A stretch of 64,000 nt of DNA from Flavivirga spongiicola (GTDB lineage: Bacteria; Bacteroidota; Bacteroidia; Flavobacteriales; Flavobacteriaceae). Each line of letters starts with the position of its first letter. Positions within the stretch are counted from its first letter, which is position 1. A program made the position numbers and the translations under genes. The stretch is taken from positions 655,001-719,000 of the forward strand of contig NZ_JAUOEO010000001.1 in the NCBI RefSeq assembly GCF_030540825.1, given 5' to 3'. Positions 18,882 through 29,582 of this stretch are shown one piece after another. Under the pieces are notes generated by a model. It was not told the DNA's origin. It searched no databases and was given only the letters and a program-made list of their open reading frames with translations.

Positions 18882-19283
18882 GCTTCACGTATTCGATTTA
18901 ATACCAAATGATTTTGAAAGTTTGACACGAATTCCACTAATTTACCTGCTTACCAGCAGATTTAAACTTATATATATTGACAGACTGAAAGTTTAATTCG
19001 TGTTTATGTAGTACACAAAAATCCTCAAGCATAAGAAGGTCAATTCGTGTAAATTTGTGCAATTCGTGTCTTAATTATCAGTTGCAATGTCAAGGAACGT
19101 AGTCGAAATCTATAAAGAAATATGAATTTTTAAATCTTTCGACTGCTCCAGCTCCAAACCTGATACAAAAACATAAGTGTTTGATTTTTTTGTTAAATCC
19201 ATTTATCATTATATCAAACTCACGCTAAATATTAACAAATCCTTAAGAACCTTTTTATTTAATTTTGAGCAAAAGTTAAAATA
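18882..19283. repeat. Intergenic region with AATTCGTGT repeats
   Basis: About 400 bp without a gene. The 9-mer AATTCGTGT occurs at 18995-19003, 19042-19050 and 19061-19069, and inverted at 18925-18933. A further segment near 19090-19150 has the AGTCGAAA / TTTCGACT arms seen in dispersed Bacteroidetes intergenic repeats. A -7 box TAATTTTG for the next gene lies at 19260-19267. Confidence 0.6.
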
Positions 19284-20930
19284 ATGATCTACCGTTTATA
19301 TTTATTATGCCTTTTCTCAGTAATTTCATGTGTTTCCATAAACGCTCAGGGATTGCTTTCAGAAAAAAATAATTTTACCAGACAAGATACCTTAAGAGGT
19401 TCTATAACTCCGGAACGTTCCTGGTGGAATTTAAATTATTACCACTTAGATATTAAGGTAGATCCAGATAAAAAATTCATTTCAGGAAAAAACACCATTC
19501 AATATACCGTTTTAGAGGATCATTCTGTTATGCAAATTGATTTGCAAGCGCCTTTAAATCTTACTAAAGCCATTCAGAATGGTAAAGAATTAGAAGTAAA
19601 ACATGACGGTAATGCGCATTTTATAAGCCTTATAGAAAAACAAAAAATAGGCGATGTGAATTCTATCGAAGTTCATTATCATGGTAAGCCCAGAGAAGCC
19701 ATTAGAGCGCCCTGGGATGGTGGTATTTCATGGAAAAGGGACCAAAATGGAAACCATTTTGTAGCGTCGTCTTGCCAAGGTTTAGGAGCTAGTGCATGGT
19801 GGCCTTGTAAAGATCATATGTATGATGAAGTAGATAGTATGCTTATTAGTGTAAATGTTCCTAAAAATTTAATGAATATTTCTAATGGCCGATTAAGACG
19901 TGTTGAACAATTTGGAGATACTAAAACATACCGCTGGTTTGTTAAAAGTCCTATAAATAATTACGGTGTTAACATCAATATTGGTGATTATGCTAATTTC
20001 TCTGAAGTGTATAATGGGCAAGGGGGACATTTAGATATGAATTATTATGTGCTTAAAGATAACCTTGAAAAAGCCAAAGAACAGTTTAAGCAAGCGCCTA
20101 AAATGATGAAAGCTTTCGAGCATTGGTTTGGTCAGTACCCCTTTTATGCAGATAGTTTTAAACTGGTTGAAGTACCTTATTTGGGTATGGAACATCAAAG
20201 TTGCGTGACTTATGGAAATGGTTATAAAAATGGTTATTTAGGTAATGATTTATCTGGCACAGGTTGGGGTTTAAAATTTGACTTCATTATTATTCACGAA
20301 GCTGGACATGAATGGTTTGCAAACAACATTACTAATAAGGATGCTGCAGATATGTGGATTCATGAAGGATTTACATCTTACTCAGAAAACTTATTTCTAG
20401 ATTATTATTATGGAAAAAAAGCGTCTGCTGATTATGTCATTGGTACTAGAAGAAACATTCAAAACGATAGACCTTTAATTGGAAATTACGATGTAAATAA
20501 TGAAGGTTCAGCAGATATGTACTATAAAGGTGCTAATATGCTACATACGCTTAGACAACTTATTGAGGATGATGAAAAATGGCGACAAATTTTACGTGGA
20601 TTAAATACAGATTTCTTTCATCAAACGGTTACTACGCAACAAATTGAAGATTATTTAAGTAAAAAAACGGAAATTGATTTAACAGAGTTTTTTAATCAAT
20701 ATCTAAGAACCACAAAAATTCCAACACTTGAATATACCATTGAAAAGAATGTATTAAAATATCGTTGGACAAATATTGTCGATAAATTTGATATGCCAAT
20801 TCAGGTTAACATTAATGGAAATGACCAATGGCTGTTTCCGAAATCTGATTGGAAAACAATGTCATCAGAATTAAGAATTTTATCTTTTGAGGTAGATAGA
20901 GATTTTTATATTGAAGTAAACAAACTTTAG
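19284..20930 (+). CDS. M1-family metallopeptidase (aminopeptidase N-like)
   Basis: Exported zinc aminopeptidase, 548 aa, with a signal peptide (residues 1-22, ending INAQ). The zinc site is HEAGH at 338-342 with the third ligand E361 in WIHEGFTSYSENL. The substrate-recognition loop GMEHQ at 301-305 replaces the classical GAMEN. It is shorter than canonical PepN and lacks the large C-terminal helical domain, as is usual for this periplasmic Bacteroidetes subgroup. A -7 box TAATTTTG lies 17 bp upstream. The YdeI-family gene follows with 5 bp between them. Confidence 0.92.
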   Translation: MIYRLYLLCLFSVISCVSINAQGLLSEKNNFTRQDTLRGSITPERSWWNLNYYHLDIKVDPDKKFISGKNTIQYTVLEDHSVMQIDLQAPLNLTKAIQNGKELEVKHDGNAHFISLIEKQKIGDVNSIEVHYHGKPREAIRAPWDGGISWKRDQNGNHFVASSCQGLGASAWWPCKDHMYDEVDSMLISVNVPKNLMNISNGRLRRVEQFGDTKTYRWFVKSPINNYGVNINIGDYANFSEVYNGQGGHLDMNYYVLKDNLEKAKEQFKQAPKMMKAFEHWFGQYPFYADSFKLVEVPYLGMEHQSCVTYGNGYKNGYLGNDLSGTGWGLKFDFIIIHEAGHEWFANNITNKDAADMWIHEGFTSYSENLFLDYYYGKKASADYVIGTRRNIQNDRPLIGNYDVNNEGSADMYYKGANMLHTLRQLIEDDEKWRQILRGLNTDFFHQTVTTQQIEDYLSKKTEIDLTEFFNQYLRTTKIPTLEYTIEKNVLKYRWTNIVDKFDMPIQVNINGNDQWLFPKSDWKTMSSELRILSFEVDRDFYIEVNKL

Positions 20931-20935
20931 TAATA

Positions 20936-21508
20936 GTGGAAATTACTGAACTATATTTTAAGACAGATACTGAATGGCGCGACTGGTTGCATGAAAACCA
21001 TAATGCCTCTAATGGTGTTTATCTCATACTCTATAAAGTAGAAACAAAAAAGCCTTCCATGCGATGGGAAGAAGCTGTAAAAGTAGCCCTTTGTTATGGG
21101 TGGATAGATTCCACAGTAAAAAGTTTGGGTAACGGAAAACGTCGACAACGTTTCTCTCCGAGAAATCCAAAAAGTGTATGGAGCGCGCTAAACAAAAGGT
21201 ACATAAAAGAACTTACTGCCAACAACTTAATGCACGAAAGTGGTTTTAAAATTATTGAAACTGGAAAGCAAAATGGCTCATGGACGGCTTTAGATGCTGT
21301 TGAAAAAGGCGTTATTCCAGAAATATTGCAATTAGCTTTTGATAAAAATCCCATAGCCTTTAATAACTATAACAATTTTGCACCTTCATACAGAAAAGGT
21401 TATTTATACTGGTTAAATCAAGCCAAACGAGAAGAAACCAGACAAAAACGTATTGCAGAAATTATTAGACTATGTGAGGCTAATGTAAAGGATCGAGGAG
21501 GTTGGTAA
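20936..21508 (+). CDS. YdeI/OmpD-associated family protein
   Basis: 190-aa cytoplasmic protein. The only sensible start is GTG at 20936, 5 bp after the M1 peptidase stop, so translation is probably coupled. The features are WEEAVKVALCYGWIDSTVK, RRQRFSPRNPKSVWSALNK and a C-terminal WLNQAKREETRQKRIAEII segment shared with the OmdA/bacteriocin-protection domain of the gene at 47238. The molecular function of the family is not established. Confidence 0.87.
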   Translation: MEITELYFKTDTEWRDWLHENHNASNGVYLILYKVETKKPSMRWEEAVKVALCYGWIDSTVKSLGNGKRRQRFSPRNPKSVWSALNKRYIKELTANNLMHESGFKIIETGKQNGSWTALDAVEKGVIPEILQLAFDKNPIAFNNYNNFAPSYRKGYLYWLNQAKREETRQKRIAEIIRLCEANVKDRGGW

Positions 21509-21509
21509 G

Positions 21510-22967
21510 TTATATCCCACTTATAAAACTCCCATAGGGATCTTTAAACTGAATACCTTCTGTAAACCTTTGTTTACTTAACTGCTTAAATTCGACCAAG
21601 GCCCAAAGCACAAACTCTTTTACAAAATAACTATCCTGTTTAGATACATTTGGCTGATATTCACTCAACAAATCATCTAAAGGAGAAATAGCATCTAACA
21701 AGTTTTTATATTCTTTATCACGTAAATCATCCAACAATTCAAAACCATCTTTCTGATTAAAAAACCAGGATATAATAGCATCATAAGGACTTTCATCTTC
21801 TTGCTTTTTTAGCTTTTCTATCTTTGGAAAAAATTCACCAAACAAACTCTTAACAGCTTCGCCTATTAAATTATAAGCAACAACCGCTGCTCCCTCCTGC
21901 TCGCCTTCATAAACCAATTCTACTTTTCCTGTAATAGAAGGAATAATGCCTACAAAATCACTTAGACGGAGCATGGTCATTTTATCGCCTGATATCAAAG
22001 CCCTACGTTCTGCTGTACTTAACAAGTTTTCTAATGCTGTAATACTCAATCGTGCACTCACACCACTTTTAGCATCAATAAAATCATTTTCACGAGCTTC
22101 GAATACAATTTGTTCTAATAAATCTCTAGCTAAATCCGGGACTAACACAGTCTGTTTTTGCTCAGCAACTAATTTGGCTTCCTGTTCTGTTATTAATCTA
22201 GCCGTTTCAATATCTACTGGGTAATGTGTTAAAATTTGAGATCCAATTCTATCTTTTAAAGGGGTTACAATACTCCCTCTATTGGTATAATCTTCAGGGT
22301 TTGCTGTGAATAAAAATTGAATATCTAATGGCAAACGTAATTTGAAGCCTCTAATTTGAATATCGCCCTCTTGCAAAATATTAAATAACGCCACTTGAAT
22401 TCTAGCTTGTAAATCGGGCAATTCATTAATTACAAAAATACAACGATTGGCTCTTGGTATCATACCATAATGAATCACGCGATCGTCTGCATAGCTTAAT
22501 TTTAAATTAGCAGCTTTAATGGGATCTACGTCACCAATAATATCAGCAACCGTTACATCTGGTGTTGCTAATTTTTCTGCAAAACGTTCACTCCTATGTA
22601 ACCAGGAAATAGGTGTATCGTCTCCTTTTTCTTTTATCAACTCTACTGCAAATCGTGAGATAGGTTGCAACGGATCATCATTAATCTCAGAACCCTTAAC
22701 ATAAGGAATGTACTCGTCTAATAAATTTAACATTAAACGGGCTAAACGTGTTTTTGCCTGTCCTCGTAATCCTAAAAGATTGATATTATGGCGTGATAAA
22801 ATAGCGCGTTCTAACTCAGGAATCACAGTATTTTCATAACCGTGAACCCCTTCAAAGGTTGTTTCTTTATTTTTTATTTTCTCAATAAGGTTGGCTCTCA
22901 ATTCATCTTTAATAGATTTAGATTGATAGCCTGCTTTTTTTAATTCGCCTAATGTTTTAATGTCCAT
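21510..22967 (-). CDS. MoxR/magnesium-chelatase-type AAA+ ATPase
   Basis: AAA+ ATPase of 485 aa from the ChlI/MoxR group. The Walker A region is the variant GLRGQAKTRLARLML (around residues 54-68). The sensor/arginine elements lie in INELPDLQARIQVALFNILQ and FTANPEDYTNRGSIVTPLKDR. A long helical C-terminal part follows. It is read after the VWA gene at 23112 on the same strand. An AAA+ plus VWA pair is the standard MoxR-VWA chaperone or chelatase-like arrangement, in which the ATPase remodels a client with the VWA partner. No tetrapyrrole genes are nearby, so magnesium chelation is not implied. Confidence 0.88.
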   Translation of the reverse strand: MDIKTLGELKKAGYQSKSIKDELRANLIEKIKNKETTFEGVHGYENTVIPELERAILSRHNINLLGLRGQAKTRLARLMLNLLDEYIPYVKGSEINDDPLQPISRFAVELIKEKGDDTPISWLHRSERFAEKLATPDVTVADIIGDVDPIKAANLKLSYADDRVIHYGMIPRANRCIFVINELPDLQARIQVALFNILQEGDIQIRGFKLRLPLDIQFLFTANPEDYTNRGSIVTPLKDRIGSQILTHYPVDIETARLITEQEAKLVAEQKQTVLVPDLARDLLEQIVFEARENDFIDAKSGVSARLSITALENLLSTAERRALISGDKMTMLRLSDFVGIIPSITGKVELVYEGEQEGAAVVAYNLIGEAVKSLFGEFFPKIEKLKKQEDESPYDAIISWFFNQKDGFELLDDLRDKEYKNLLDAISPLDDLLSEYQPNVSKQDSYFVKEFVLWALVEFKQLSKQRFTEGIQFKDPYGSFISGI

Positions 22968-23111
22968 ATTTGCCTCTCCCTAACCCTCTCCAAAAGAGAG
23001 GGAACTGTTATGGGGTGTATTATAAGTTAACTTTATTTTTTTACTAAAAATTTATTTTAAAAAACTTGATAAAAGTATTTGTTCCTCCCCTTCGGGGAGG
23101 TTGGGTGGGGC
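22968..23111. repeat. Palindromic intergenic repeats between VWA and AAA+ genes
   Basis: Two hairpin elements. At 22972-23009 (read on the minus strand) AACAGTTCCC is followed by CTCTC, TTTT and GAGAG arms and GGTTAGGG. A near-identical copy is at 32908-32944. At 23081-23118 CCTCCCC, TTCG and GGGGAGG form a perfect stem followed by TTGGGTGGGGC. This is a Bacteroidetes-type dispersed repeat and could attenuate read-through between the two genes. Confidence 0.7.
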
Positions 23112-24239
23112 TTACCCCCTAATCCTTTTCTTCCTATTCGTTTCATAATCTTCAAAAATCATTTCTCCCAACCCTTTCAATCCGGTATAAAATGCTTTGC
23201 CCTGATTCGCATAGGTAAACTCTCTTACAAACTGCATCAAATAATTATCTTGAGCAATCATAAATGTTGTAATAGGAATATGTAAACGTCTTGCTTGCTG
23301 TGCCATAGCATAACACTTATTTACAATATCCTTATCTAACCCATTACTGTTTTTATAGTATTGACCATCAGGTAAACGCAAACAGCTAGGTTTTCCATCA
23401 GTAATCATAAAAATTTGTTTGTTGGTATTTCTTTTTCTTCGAAGCAAATCCATTGCTAATTGTAAACCAGCAACCGTATTGGTATGATATGGCCCTACTT
23501 TTAAATAAGGCAAGTCTTTAATTTCAATCTGCCATGCATCATTTCCAAATACTAAAATGTCTAATGTGTCTTTTGGATAGCGCGTCGTAATTAATTCGGC
23601 TAACGCCATAGCTACTTTTTTAGCCGGTGTAATTCGATCTTCACCATAAAGAATCATACTGTGGCTGATATCAATCATCAAAACAGTACTCATTTGTGAT
23701 TTATGAAGTGTTTCTTCAACCACCAAATCTTCTTCCGACAGATTAAAATCTCCAATACCATGATTAATCTGAGCATTTTTTAAGCTTTCAGTCATAGATA
23801 CTTTATCTAAAGCATCACCAAATTGATAATTTCGATAATCACCTGTATGCTCATCACCTAATCCTATACCTTTACTTTTGTGATTTCCTTGTCCACTACG
23901 TTTAATCTTTCCAAAAATATGATCTAAAGCTTGCTGACGAATGGCCCGCTCGGTTTTTGCAGTAATTGCCATGCCACCGTTACCATCTGGATCTATTTCT
24001 TCTTTTATATACCCTTTCTTCTTTAAATCTTCAATAAAATCATCAATCGTATAGTCATCAGTAGTAAGTTTATATTCCTTATCTAATTCCCGCAACCAAT
24101 CAATAGCTTCATCAAAATCACCAGAAGTATGCGTGATGAGTTCTTTGAAAACTTCAAAAATTTTGTCGAAGGGTGATTGATAAGGCGTTTCATATTTTTT
24201 AAACACGAATCCTTTTCTTATGGTTTTATCATTTCTCAT
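23112..24239 (-). CDS. VWA-domain protein partner of the AAA+ ATPase
   Basis: 375-aa cytoplasmic protein. The N-terminal half is helical and charged, with no recognised domain. The C-terminal half is a von Willebrand A domain with the MIDAS start MIDISHSMILYG, a TRYPKDTLDILVFG strand and FMITDGKPSCL. It is likely the metal-dependent adhesion partner of the MoxR-type ATPase encoded just downstream on the same strand. The two are 144 bp apart with palindromic repeats between them. Confidence 0.87.
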   Translation of the reverse strand: MRNDKTIRKGFVFKKYETPYQSPFDKIFEVFKELITHTSGDFDEAIDWLRELDKEYKLTTDDYTIDDFIEDLKKKGYIKEEIDPDGNGGMAITAKTERAIRQQALDHIFGKIKRSGQGNHKSKGIGLGDEHTGDYRNYQFGDALDKVSMTESLKNAQINHGIGDFNLSEEDLVVEETLHKSQMSTVLMIDISHSMILYGEDRITPAKKVAMALAELITTRYPKDTLDILVFGNDAWQIEIKDLPYLKVGPYHTNTVAGLQLAMDLLRRKRNTNKQIFMITDGKPSCLRLPDGQYYKNSNGLDKDIVNKCYAMAQQARRLHIPITTFMIAQDNYLMQFVREFTYANQGKAFYTGLKGLGEMIFEDYETNRKKRIRG

Positions 24240-24344
24240 ACCTCTATAAAAATACTATATTTTTCTATAATATTATATTAACATCTCATTAAGAATCTCG
24301 CATTTAGTTTTTCTTATCTTTATTCGGATTAATCTGAATATATA

Positions 24345-27300
24345 ATGAAACGAACCCTTTTTTTATTGACGCTATTAGCTTCAATTTCTGTATTATCTCA
24401 AGAATTTTCAATGGACTTATTAAAAAACATGCACCCACGGAACGTTGGTCCTGGTGGTATGTCTGGTCGCGTTACAGCCATTGATGTTGTACATTCTAAT
24501 CCAGATATCATGTATGTAGGTACCGCCTCCGGTGGTTTATGGAAATCTACTTCTGGAGGTATTAGTTGGCAACCTATTTTTGATAAAGAAGTTACTGCTT
24601 CTATTGGAGCCGTTGCCATCCAGCAATCAAACCCAAGTGTGATTTGGACTGGAACTGGAGAAGGTAACCCAAGAAATAGTTTAAATGGTGGTTATGGCAT
24701 ATACAAATCATTAGATGGTGGCAAAAATTGGAAATTAATGGGCTTAGAAAAAACACGTCATATCCATCGTGTTGTTATAGACCCAACAAATCCTAATACC
24801 GTTTATGTTGCTGCTATTGGTTCTCCATGGGGTGTACATTCAGAACGCGGTGTTTACAAAACGACTGATGGTGGTAAAACATGGAATAAAATATTATTTA
24901 TCAATAATAAAACCGGAGCAGCCGATTTGGTTATGGATCCAACAAATCCTAATAAATTAATTGCGGCCATGTGGGAACATAAACGAGACCCTTGGTTTTT
25001 TAATTCAGGCGGAGAAGGTTCCGGTTTACATATAACCCATGATGGCGGTGAAACCTGGAAAAAAGTAACCGACGAAGATGGCTTACCAAAAGGAGATTTA
25101 GGGCGTATAGGTATTGCTATTGCTGCTAACAAACCCAATACTATTTATGCGCTGGTTGAAGCTAAAAAAAATGCACTTTATAAAAGTGAAGACGGAGGTT
25201 TTAAATGGCAAAAAATAAATGATAAAAGCGGTATTGGTAATCGCCCCTTTTATTATTCTGAAATCTATGTAGATCCACAAAACGAAAATCGCATTTACAC
25301 AGTATTTACATATGTCAATGTTAGTCAAGATGGCGGGAAAAACTTTTCGCAGCTTATGCCGGCTTATGGTGCTAATAATGGTATTCACCCAGACCATCAT
25401 GCTTGGTGGATACACCCTACCAATGGTGATTTTATGATAGATGGTAACGATGGTGGGTTAAACATTACTAAAGATGGCGGCAAAACGTGGCGATTTATAG
25501 GAAACCTACCTGTAGCTCAATTTTATCATATTAACATAGATAATGATATTCCATATAATATTTATGGAGGCATGCAAGACAATGGCTCTTGGAAAGGACC
25601 TGCTTATGTCTGGCGCTCGCAAGGTATTAGAAATTCTTACTGGCAAGAAATAAGTTTTGGCGATGGTTTTGATGTTGTTCCGGACAAAGAGGATTCTCGC
25701 TTTGGTTGGTCTATGAGTCAACAAGGTTTCGTAAGTAGATACGATTCTGAAACTGGAAATAATTATACAGTAAAACCAACACATCCTGATGCTGATGTAA
25801 AACTTAGGTTTAATTGGAACTCAGCTATTAATATAGATCCTTTTAATTCTAGTACCCTTTATTTCGGAAGTCAATTTGTTCACAAATCTACCGACAAAGG
25901 CTTAACATGGACAGTTATTTCTGAAGACTTAACAACCAATGATCCTGAAAAACAAAAACAAAGCGAAAGTGGCGGGTTAACGATGGATGCCACAGGGGCA
26001 GAAAATCACTGTACTATTTTAGTTATTGAGCCTTCTCCTCTGGAAAAAGATATGCTTTGGATTGGCACAGATGACGGTCGTGTGCATTTCACTCAAAATG
26101 GTGGTCAGACTTACACCGATGTTACAAAAAACATTAAAGACCTTCCATCAGGGAGTTGGATTCCTCAAATAAAGGCATCTAATAAAAATAAAGGTGAAGC
26201 CCTTTTAATCGCCAATGATTATAGACGTTTTAACTATACGCCTTATGTTTATAGAACTAAGAACTATGGTAAAACATGGCAACGTATTGTCGATGCTAAG
26301 GACGTAAAGAGTTATACATTGTCAATAGTAGAAGATATAGAAAACCCCAACCTGTTATTTTTAGGAACAGATGATGGCTTGTATATATCATTGGATGCAG
26401 GAAGTAAATGGACTAAATGGACAGAAGGCTTTCCTACTGTTCCTGTAAAAGATTTAATTATTCACCCGCGTGAACATGATTTAATTATTGGAACCTTTGG
26501 GCGTGCTGCATGGGTTTTAGATGATATTCGTCCATTACGAGCTATCGCTAAAAATCAGCAAGTCCTTAATCAAAAGTTAGAATTATTTCAACCTCCCACG
26601 GCATATCTGGCTGCTTATCAACAACCAACCGGAACCCGCTTTGGAGGTGATGCCATATATCATGGAGAAAACAGAAAAACAGCAGCGCAAATATCCTATT
26701 ATGTAACCATTGATAAAAAAGAGACGTCTAGTGAAAAGGAGGAGGAAGAAGAAAAAGAAAATGATATTGATGACGAAAAAGAGGGTGACGATAATACTGA
26801 TAACACGATTGATGAGAACCTGAATCAAGTTCAGGTAAAATGGGATTCGTTAACCATGAAAATTTATGATGGAGACCGCTTAATAAGAACATTAAAGCAA
26901 AAAGCACCTAAAGAAACTGGTATGCATAAATGGACCTGGTATATGAATGAAAAAGGCCCTGATAGAGCATCTCGAAGGATTAGCAAAAACACCAATGAAC
27001 CTGGAGGCGTTAGAGTAAAACCTGGGACTTATAAAGTAGTATTGAATTTTGGAGACCAAACCTCGGAGGAGATGATTACTATCAAGAACGATCCACGTTT
27101 AAATAAATCGGACGGTGCCATCAATGCGGTATACAATGCTTCAAAAGATATTGAAAACATGATACAAACCATGGCAGATGTTGTTAAACAATTAGTTGAA
27201 AGTAAACAAGTTGCCAAAAAGTATCAATCCGAATTAAAAAAATTGGATAAAGAATTATACAAAGACCAAGTAAAAGCTTCAAAGGATATCACCAAGAAGA

Positions 27301-27596
27301 TTGATGATATTATTAATTCGTTTTTAGGAAAAGAAGATAAAAGACAAGGCATCACCCGCAATCCAGAAGTCGCTATTATCCAGCGTATAAATCAAGCTAA
27401 TGGTTATGTTAGATCCAGACAAAATGGATTAACCTCAACAGAAACCACACTAATAGAGCATGCAAAAGAAGCTTTAAAAAATGGAGTTGATAAAACAAAT
27501 ACGTTTTTTGATGAAGACTGGAAAACCTACAAAAATTCGGTAGAAAACATAAAATTATTGCCATTTAAAGATGTGAAATCATTTAAAACCAATTAA
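24345..27596 (+). CDS. Exported BNR/Vps10-like beta-propeller protein
   Basis: 1083 aa with a signal peptide (MKRTLFLLTLLASISVLSQ). At least eight Asp-box/BNR motifs of the form S-x-D-x-G-x-x-W occur in the first ~700 residues (e.g. SLDGGKNWKLM, TTDGGKTWNKI, SEDGGFKWQKI, STDKGLTWTVI), giving a sortilin/Vps10- or sialidase-like double propeller. An acidic, Glu-rich linker near residues 790-825 precedes a C-terminal strand domain and a helical region. These proteins are often labelled glycosyl hydrolases but lack demonstrated activity. The S9 peptidase gene follows 2 bp later, so a shared role in protein handling is plausible. A -7-like TATCTTTA lies upstream. Confidence 0.87.
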   Translation: MKRTLFLLTLLASISVLSQEFSMDLLKNMHPRNVGPGGMSGRVTAIDVVHSNPDIMYVGTASGGLWKSTSGGISWQPIFDKEVTASIGAVAIQQSNPSVIWTGTGEGNPRNSLNGGYGIYKSLDGGKNWKLMGLEKTRHIHRVVIDPTNPNTVYVAAIGSPWGVHSERGVYKTTDGGKTWNKILFINNKTGAADLVMDPTNPNKLIAAMWEHKRDPWFFNSGGEGSGLHITHDGGETWKKVTDEDGLPKGDLGRIGIAIAANKPNTIYALVEAKKNALYKSEDGGFKWQKINDKSGIGNRPFYYSEIYVDPQNENRIYTVFTYVNVSQDGGKNFSQLMPAYGANNGIHPDHHAWWIHPTNGDFMIDGNDGGLNITKDGGKTWRFIGNLPVAQFYHINIDNDIPYNIYGGMQDNGSWKGPAYVWRSQGIRNSYWQEISFGDGFDVVPDKEDSRFGWSMSQQGFVSRYDSETGNNYTVKPTHPDADVKLRFNWNSAINIDPFNSSTLYFGSQFVHKSTDKGLTWTVISEDLTTNDPEKQKQSESGGLTMDATGAENHCTILVIEPSPLEKDMLWIGTDDGRVHFTQNGGQTYTDVTKNIKDLPSGSWIPQIKASNKNKGEALLIANDYRRFNYTPYVYRTKNYGKTWQRIVDAKDVKSYTLSIVEDIENPNLLFLGTDDGLYISLDAGSKWTKWTEGFPTVPVKDLIIHPREHDLIIGTFGRAAWVLDDIRPLRAIAKNQQVLNQKLELFQPPTAYLAAYQQPTGTRFGGDAIYHGENRKTAAQISYYVTIDKKETSSEKEEEEEKENDIDDEKEGDDNTDNTIDENLNQVQVKWDSLTMKIYDGDRLIRTLKQKAPKETGMHKWTWYMNEKGPDRASRRISKNTNEPGGVRVKPGTYKVVLNFGDQTSEEMITIKNDPRLNKSDGAINAVYNASKDIENMIQTMADVVKQLVESKQVAKKYQSELKKLDKELYKDQVKASKDITKKIDDIINSFLGKEDKRQGITRNPEVAIIQRINQANGYVRSRQNGLTSTETTLIEHAKEALKNGVDKTNTFFDEDWKTYKNSVENIKLLPFKDVKSFKTN

Positions 27597-27598
27597 AT

Positions 27599-29545
27599 AT
27601 GAATAAACTGGTAACTTTAGTACTTCTGGTTTTGTTTATCTCTTGTAAAAAAGAGAAACAAACGAAAGAAGTCACTCTTAATTTAAAAGAGTACACAATT
27701 GAACAGTTCATGGATAATGAAGCTGTAGGTGGAGGAAGTTTTTCCCCAGATAAGTCAAAATTATTAGTCTCTAGTAATCGTTCTGGAATTTATAACATGT
27801 ACACTGTTCCAACTGCTGGTGGTGACTTTATACCTGTAACGGCTTCAGATTCTTCATCAATTTTCGGCATTTCTTATTTTCCAAATGATGAACGTATGTT
27901 ATATAGAGCTGATGGTAATGGGGATGAAATTTACCATTTATATTTACGAGACATAGACGGTACCATTACAGAATTAACACCAGATGAAGGGGTAAGAGCT
28001 TCTTTTTACGGTTGGTCTCATGATGGAAAAAGCTTTGCTTATGGCTCTAATAAAAGAGACAAACGTTATATGGATATTTATGAAATGACCATTGAGAATA
28101 TGTCTTCTGAACTCATTTACCAAAACGATGAAGGTTATAGTCTTAATGCTATTTCTAGCAATAAAAACCTCATCGCTTTAAGTAAAACAATAAACACAAA
28201 TGACAGTGATATTTTTATTTATAATAGAACGGATAAATCACTTACCAAAGTAAACGAAAATCAGAGCAGTAATTCTGCTCAAGATTTCTCTTTAAACAAT
28301 GAAACACTTTATTATACTACAGATGATGGTGCAGAGTTTTCATATCTCATGAAATATAACATCGCCACTGGTGAAAAGGAAAAGGTTTTAGAAAGACCTT
28401 GGGATGTAAGTGGTATTTATTTTACTCAAAATGAGAAGTACATGGTAAGTTTTATAAATGAAGATGCTAAAAATTCCATAGAAATACTGGACATGTCTTC
28501 AGGTAAAAACTTAGAGCTTCCAGATTTTCAGAACGGTAGCATAACTAGTGTTGGTATTTCCAGAGATGAAACGATGATGCGTATGTATGTTGGAGGCTCA
28601 AATAGTCCATCAAATTTATTCACGTACAATTTTGCTACTAAAGAGCAACATCAACTTACTAATGTACTTAATAAAGATATAGACATAAATCATTTAGTAA
28701 CGGCTAAAGTGGTTAGATATAAGTCTTTTGATGGTGTAGAAATTCCTGCTATTTATTATTTACCACATCAAGCATCGACTGAAGATAAAGTACCTGCACT
28801 TGTTTTGGTACATGGTGGACCTGGAGGTCAAAGCAGGCAAAACTTTAGTTCTCTAACACAATATCTTGTTAACCATGGCTATGCTGTACTAGCTGTAAAT
28901 AATCGCGGAAGTAGTGGTTACGGTAAAACATTTTTTCAAATGGATGATCTAAATCATGGCGAAAAAGATTTACAAGATTGTGTAGAAGGTAAAAACTGGT
29001 TAGCCACACAGCCAGAAATTGATGCCGATAAAATTGGTATTATGGGAGGGTCTTATGGCGGATACATGACGATGGCTGCATTAACTTATACACCAGAAGA
29101 GTTTGCTGTAGGTGTTAACTTATTTGGAGTTACCAACTGGATTCGTACCCTTAAAAGTATTCCACCATGGTGGGAATCTTTTAAAGATGCACTTTATAAA
29201 GAATTAGGGAATCCTCATACGGCGGACTCCATAAGACTACACAGAATATCTCCTTTATTTCATACTGATAAGGTAACCAAACCTTTAATTGTTTTACAAG
29301 GTGCTAAAGACCCTAGAGTTTTGCAAGTAGAATCTGATGAAATCGTCGCTGGTGTTCGTAAAAGTGGCGTCCCTGTAGAATATGTTCTATTTGAAGATGA
29401 AGGACATGGTTTTGTAAAAAAAGAAAATCAAATTGAAGCTTACAGCAGCATTCTTAAATTTTTAGATACATATCTTAAAAAAGAAAATGCCTCTATAGAT
29501 GGTGAAATACCCGTAAAAGAAATAGAAGCTGAAGTAGTAAACTAA
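27599..29545 (+). CDS. S9-family (prolyl oligopeptidase/DPP-like) peptidase lipoprotein
   Basis: Serine peptidase of 648 aa. Lipobox LFISC (C16) predicts a lipoprotein. Residues ~40-360 form the seven-bladed propeller with TolB/WD-like repeats. The alpha/beta-hydrolase domain follows, with HGGPGG, the nucleophile S485 in GGSYGGYM, an Asp in GAKDPRV and a His in DEGHGF. It lies 2 bp after the BNR protein in one operon. The downstream border is a long perfect inverted repeat (29583-29670). Confidence 0.93.
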   Translation: MNKLVTLVLLVLFISCKKEKQTKEVTLNLKEYTIEQFMDNEAVGGGSFSPDKSKLLVSSNRSGIYNMYTVPTAGGDFIPVTASDSSSIFGISYFPNDERMLYRADGNGDEIYHLYLRDIDGTITELTPDEGVRASFYGWSHDGKSFAYGSNKRDKRYMDIYEMTIENMSSELIYQNDEGYSLNAISSNKNLIALSKTINTNDSDIFIYNRTDKSLTKVNENQSSNSAQDFSLNNETLYYTTDDGAEFSYLMKYNIATGEKEKVLERPWDVSGIYFTQNEKYMVSFINEDAKNSIEILDMSSGKNLELPDFQNGSITSVGISRDETMMRMYVGGSNSPSNLFTYNFATKEQHQLTNVLNKDIDINHLVTAKVVRYKSFDGVEIPAIYYLPHQASTEDKVPALVLVHGGPGGQSRQNFSSLTQYLVNHGYAVLAVNNRGSSGYGKTFFQMDDLNHGEKDLQDCVEGKNWLATQPEIDADKIGIMGGSYGGYMTMAALTYTPEEFAVGVNLFGVTNWIRTLKSIPPWWESFKDALYKELGNPHTADSIRLHRISPLFHTDKVTKPLIVLQGAKDPRVLQVESDEIVAGVRKSGVPVEYVLFEDEGHGFVKKENQIEAYSSILKFLDTYLKKENASIDGEIPVKEIEAEVVN

Positions 29546-29582
29546 ATAAAGCGAAAAACGCTACTTAAAAAGTAATCTATTT

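Noticed and set aside
25098..25784. Antisense ORFs over the BNR-propeller gene
   Set aside because: By-products of a strongly supported 1083-codon gene with regular Asp-box motifs.
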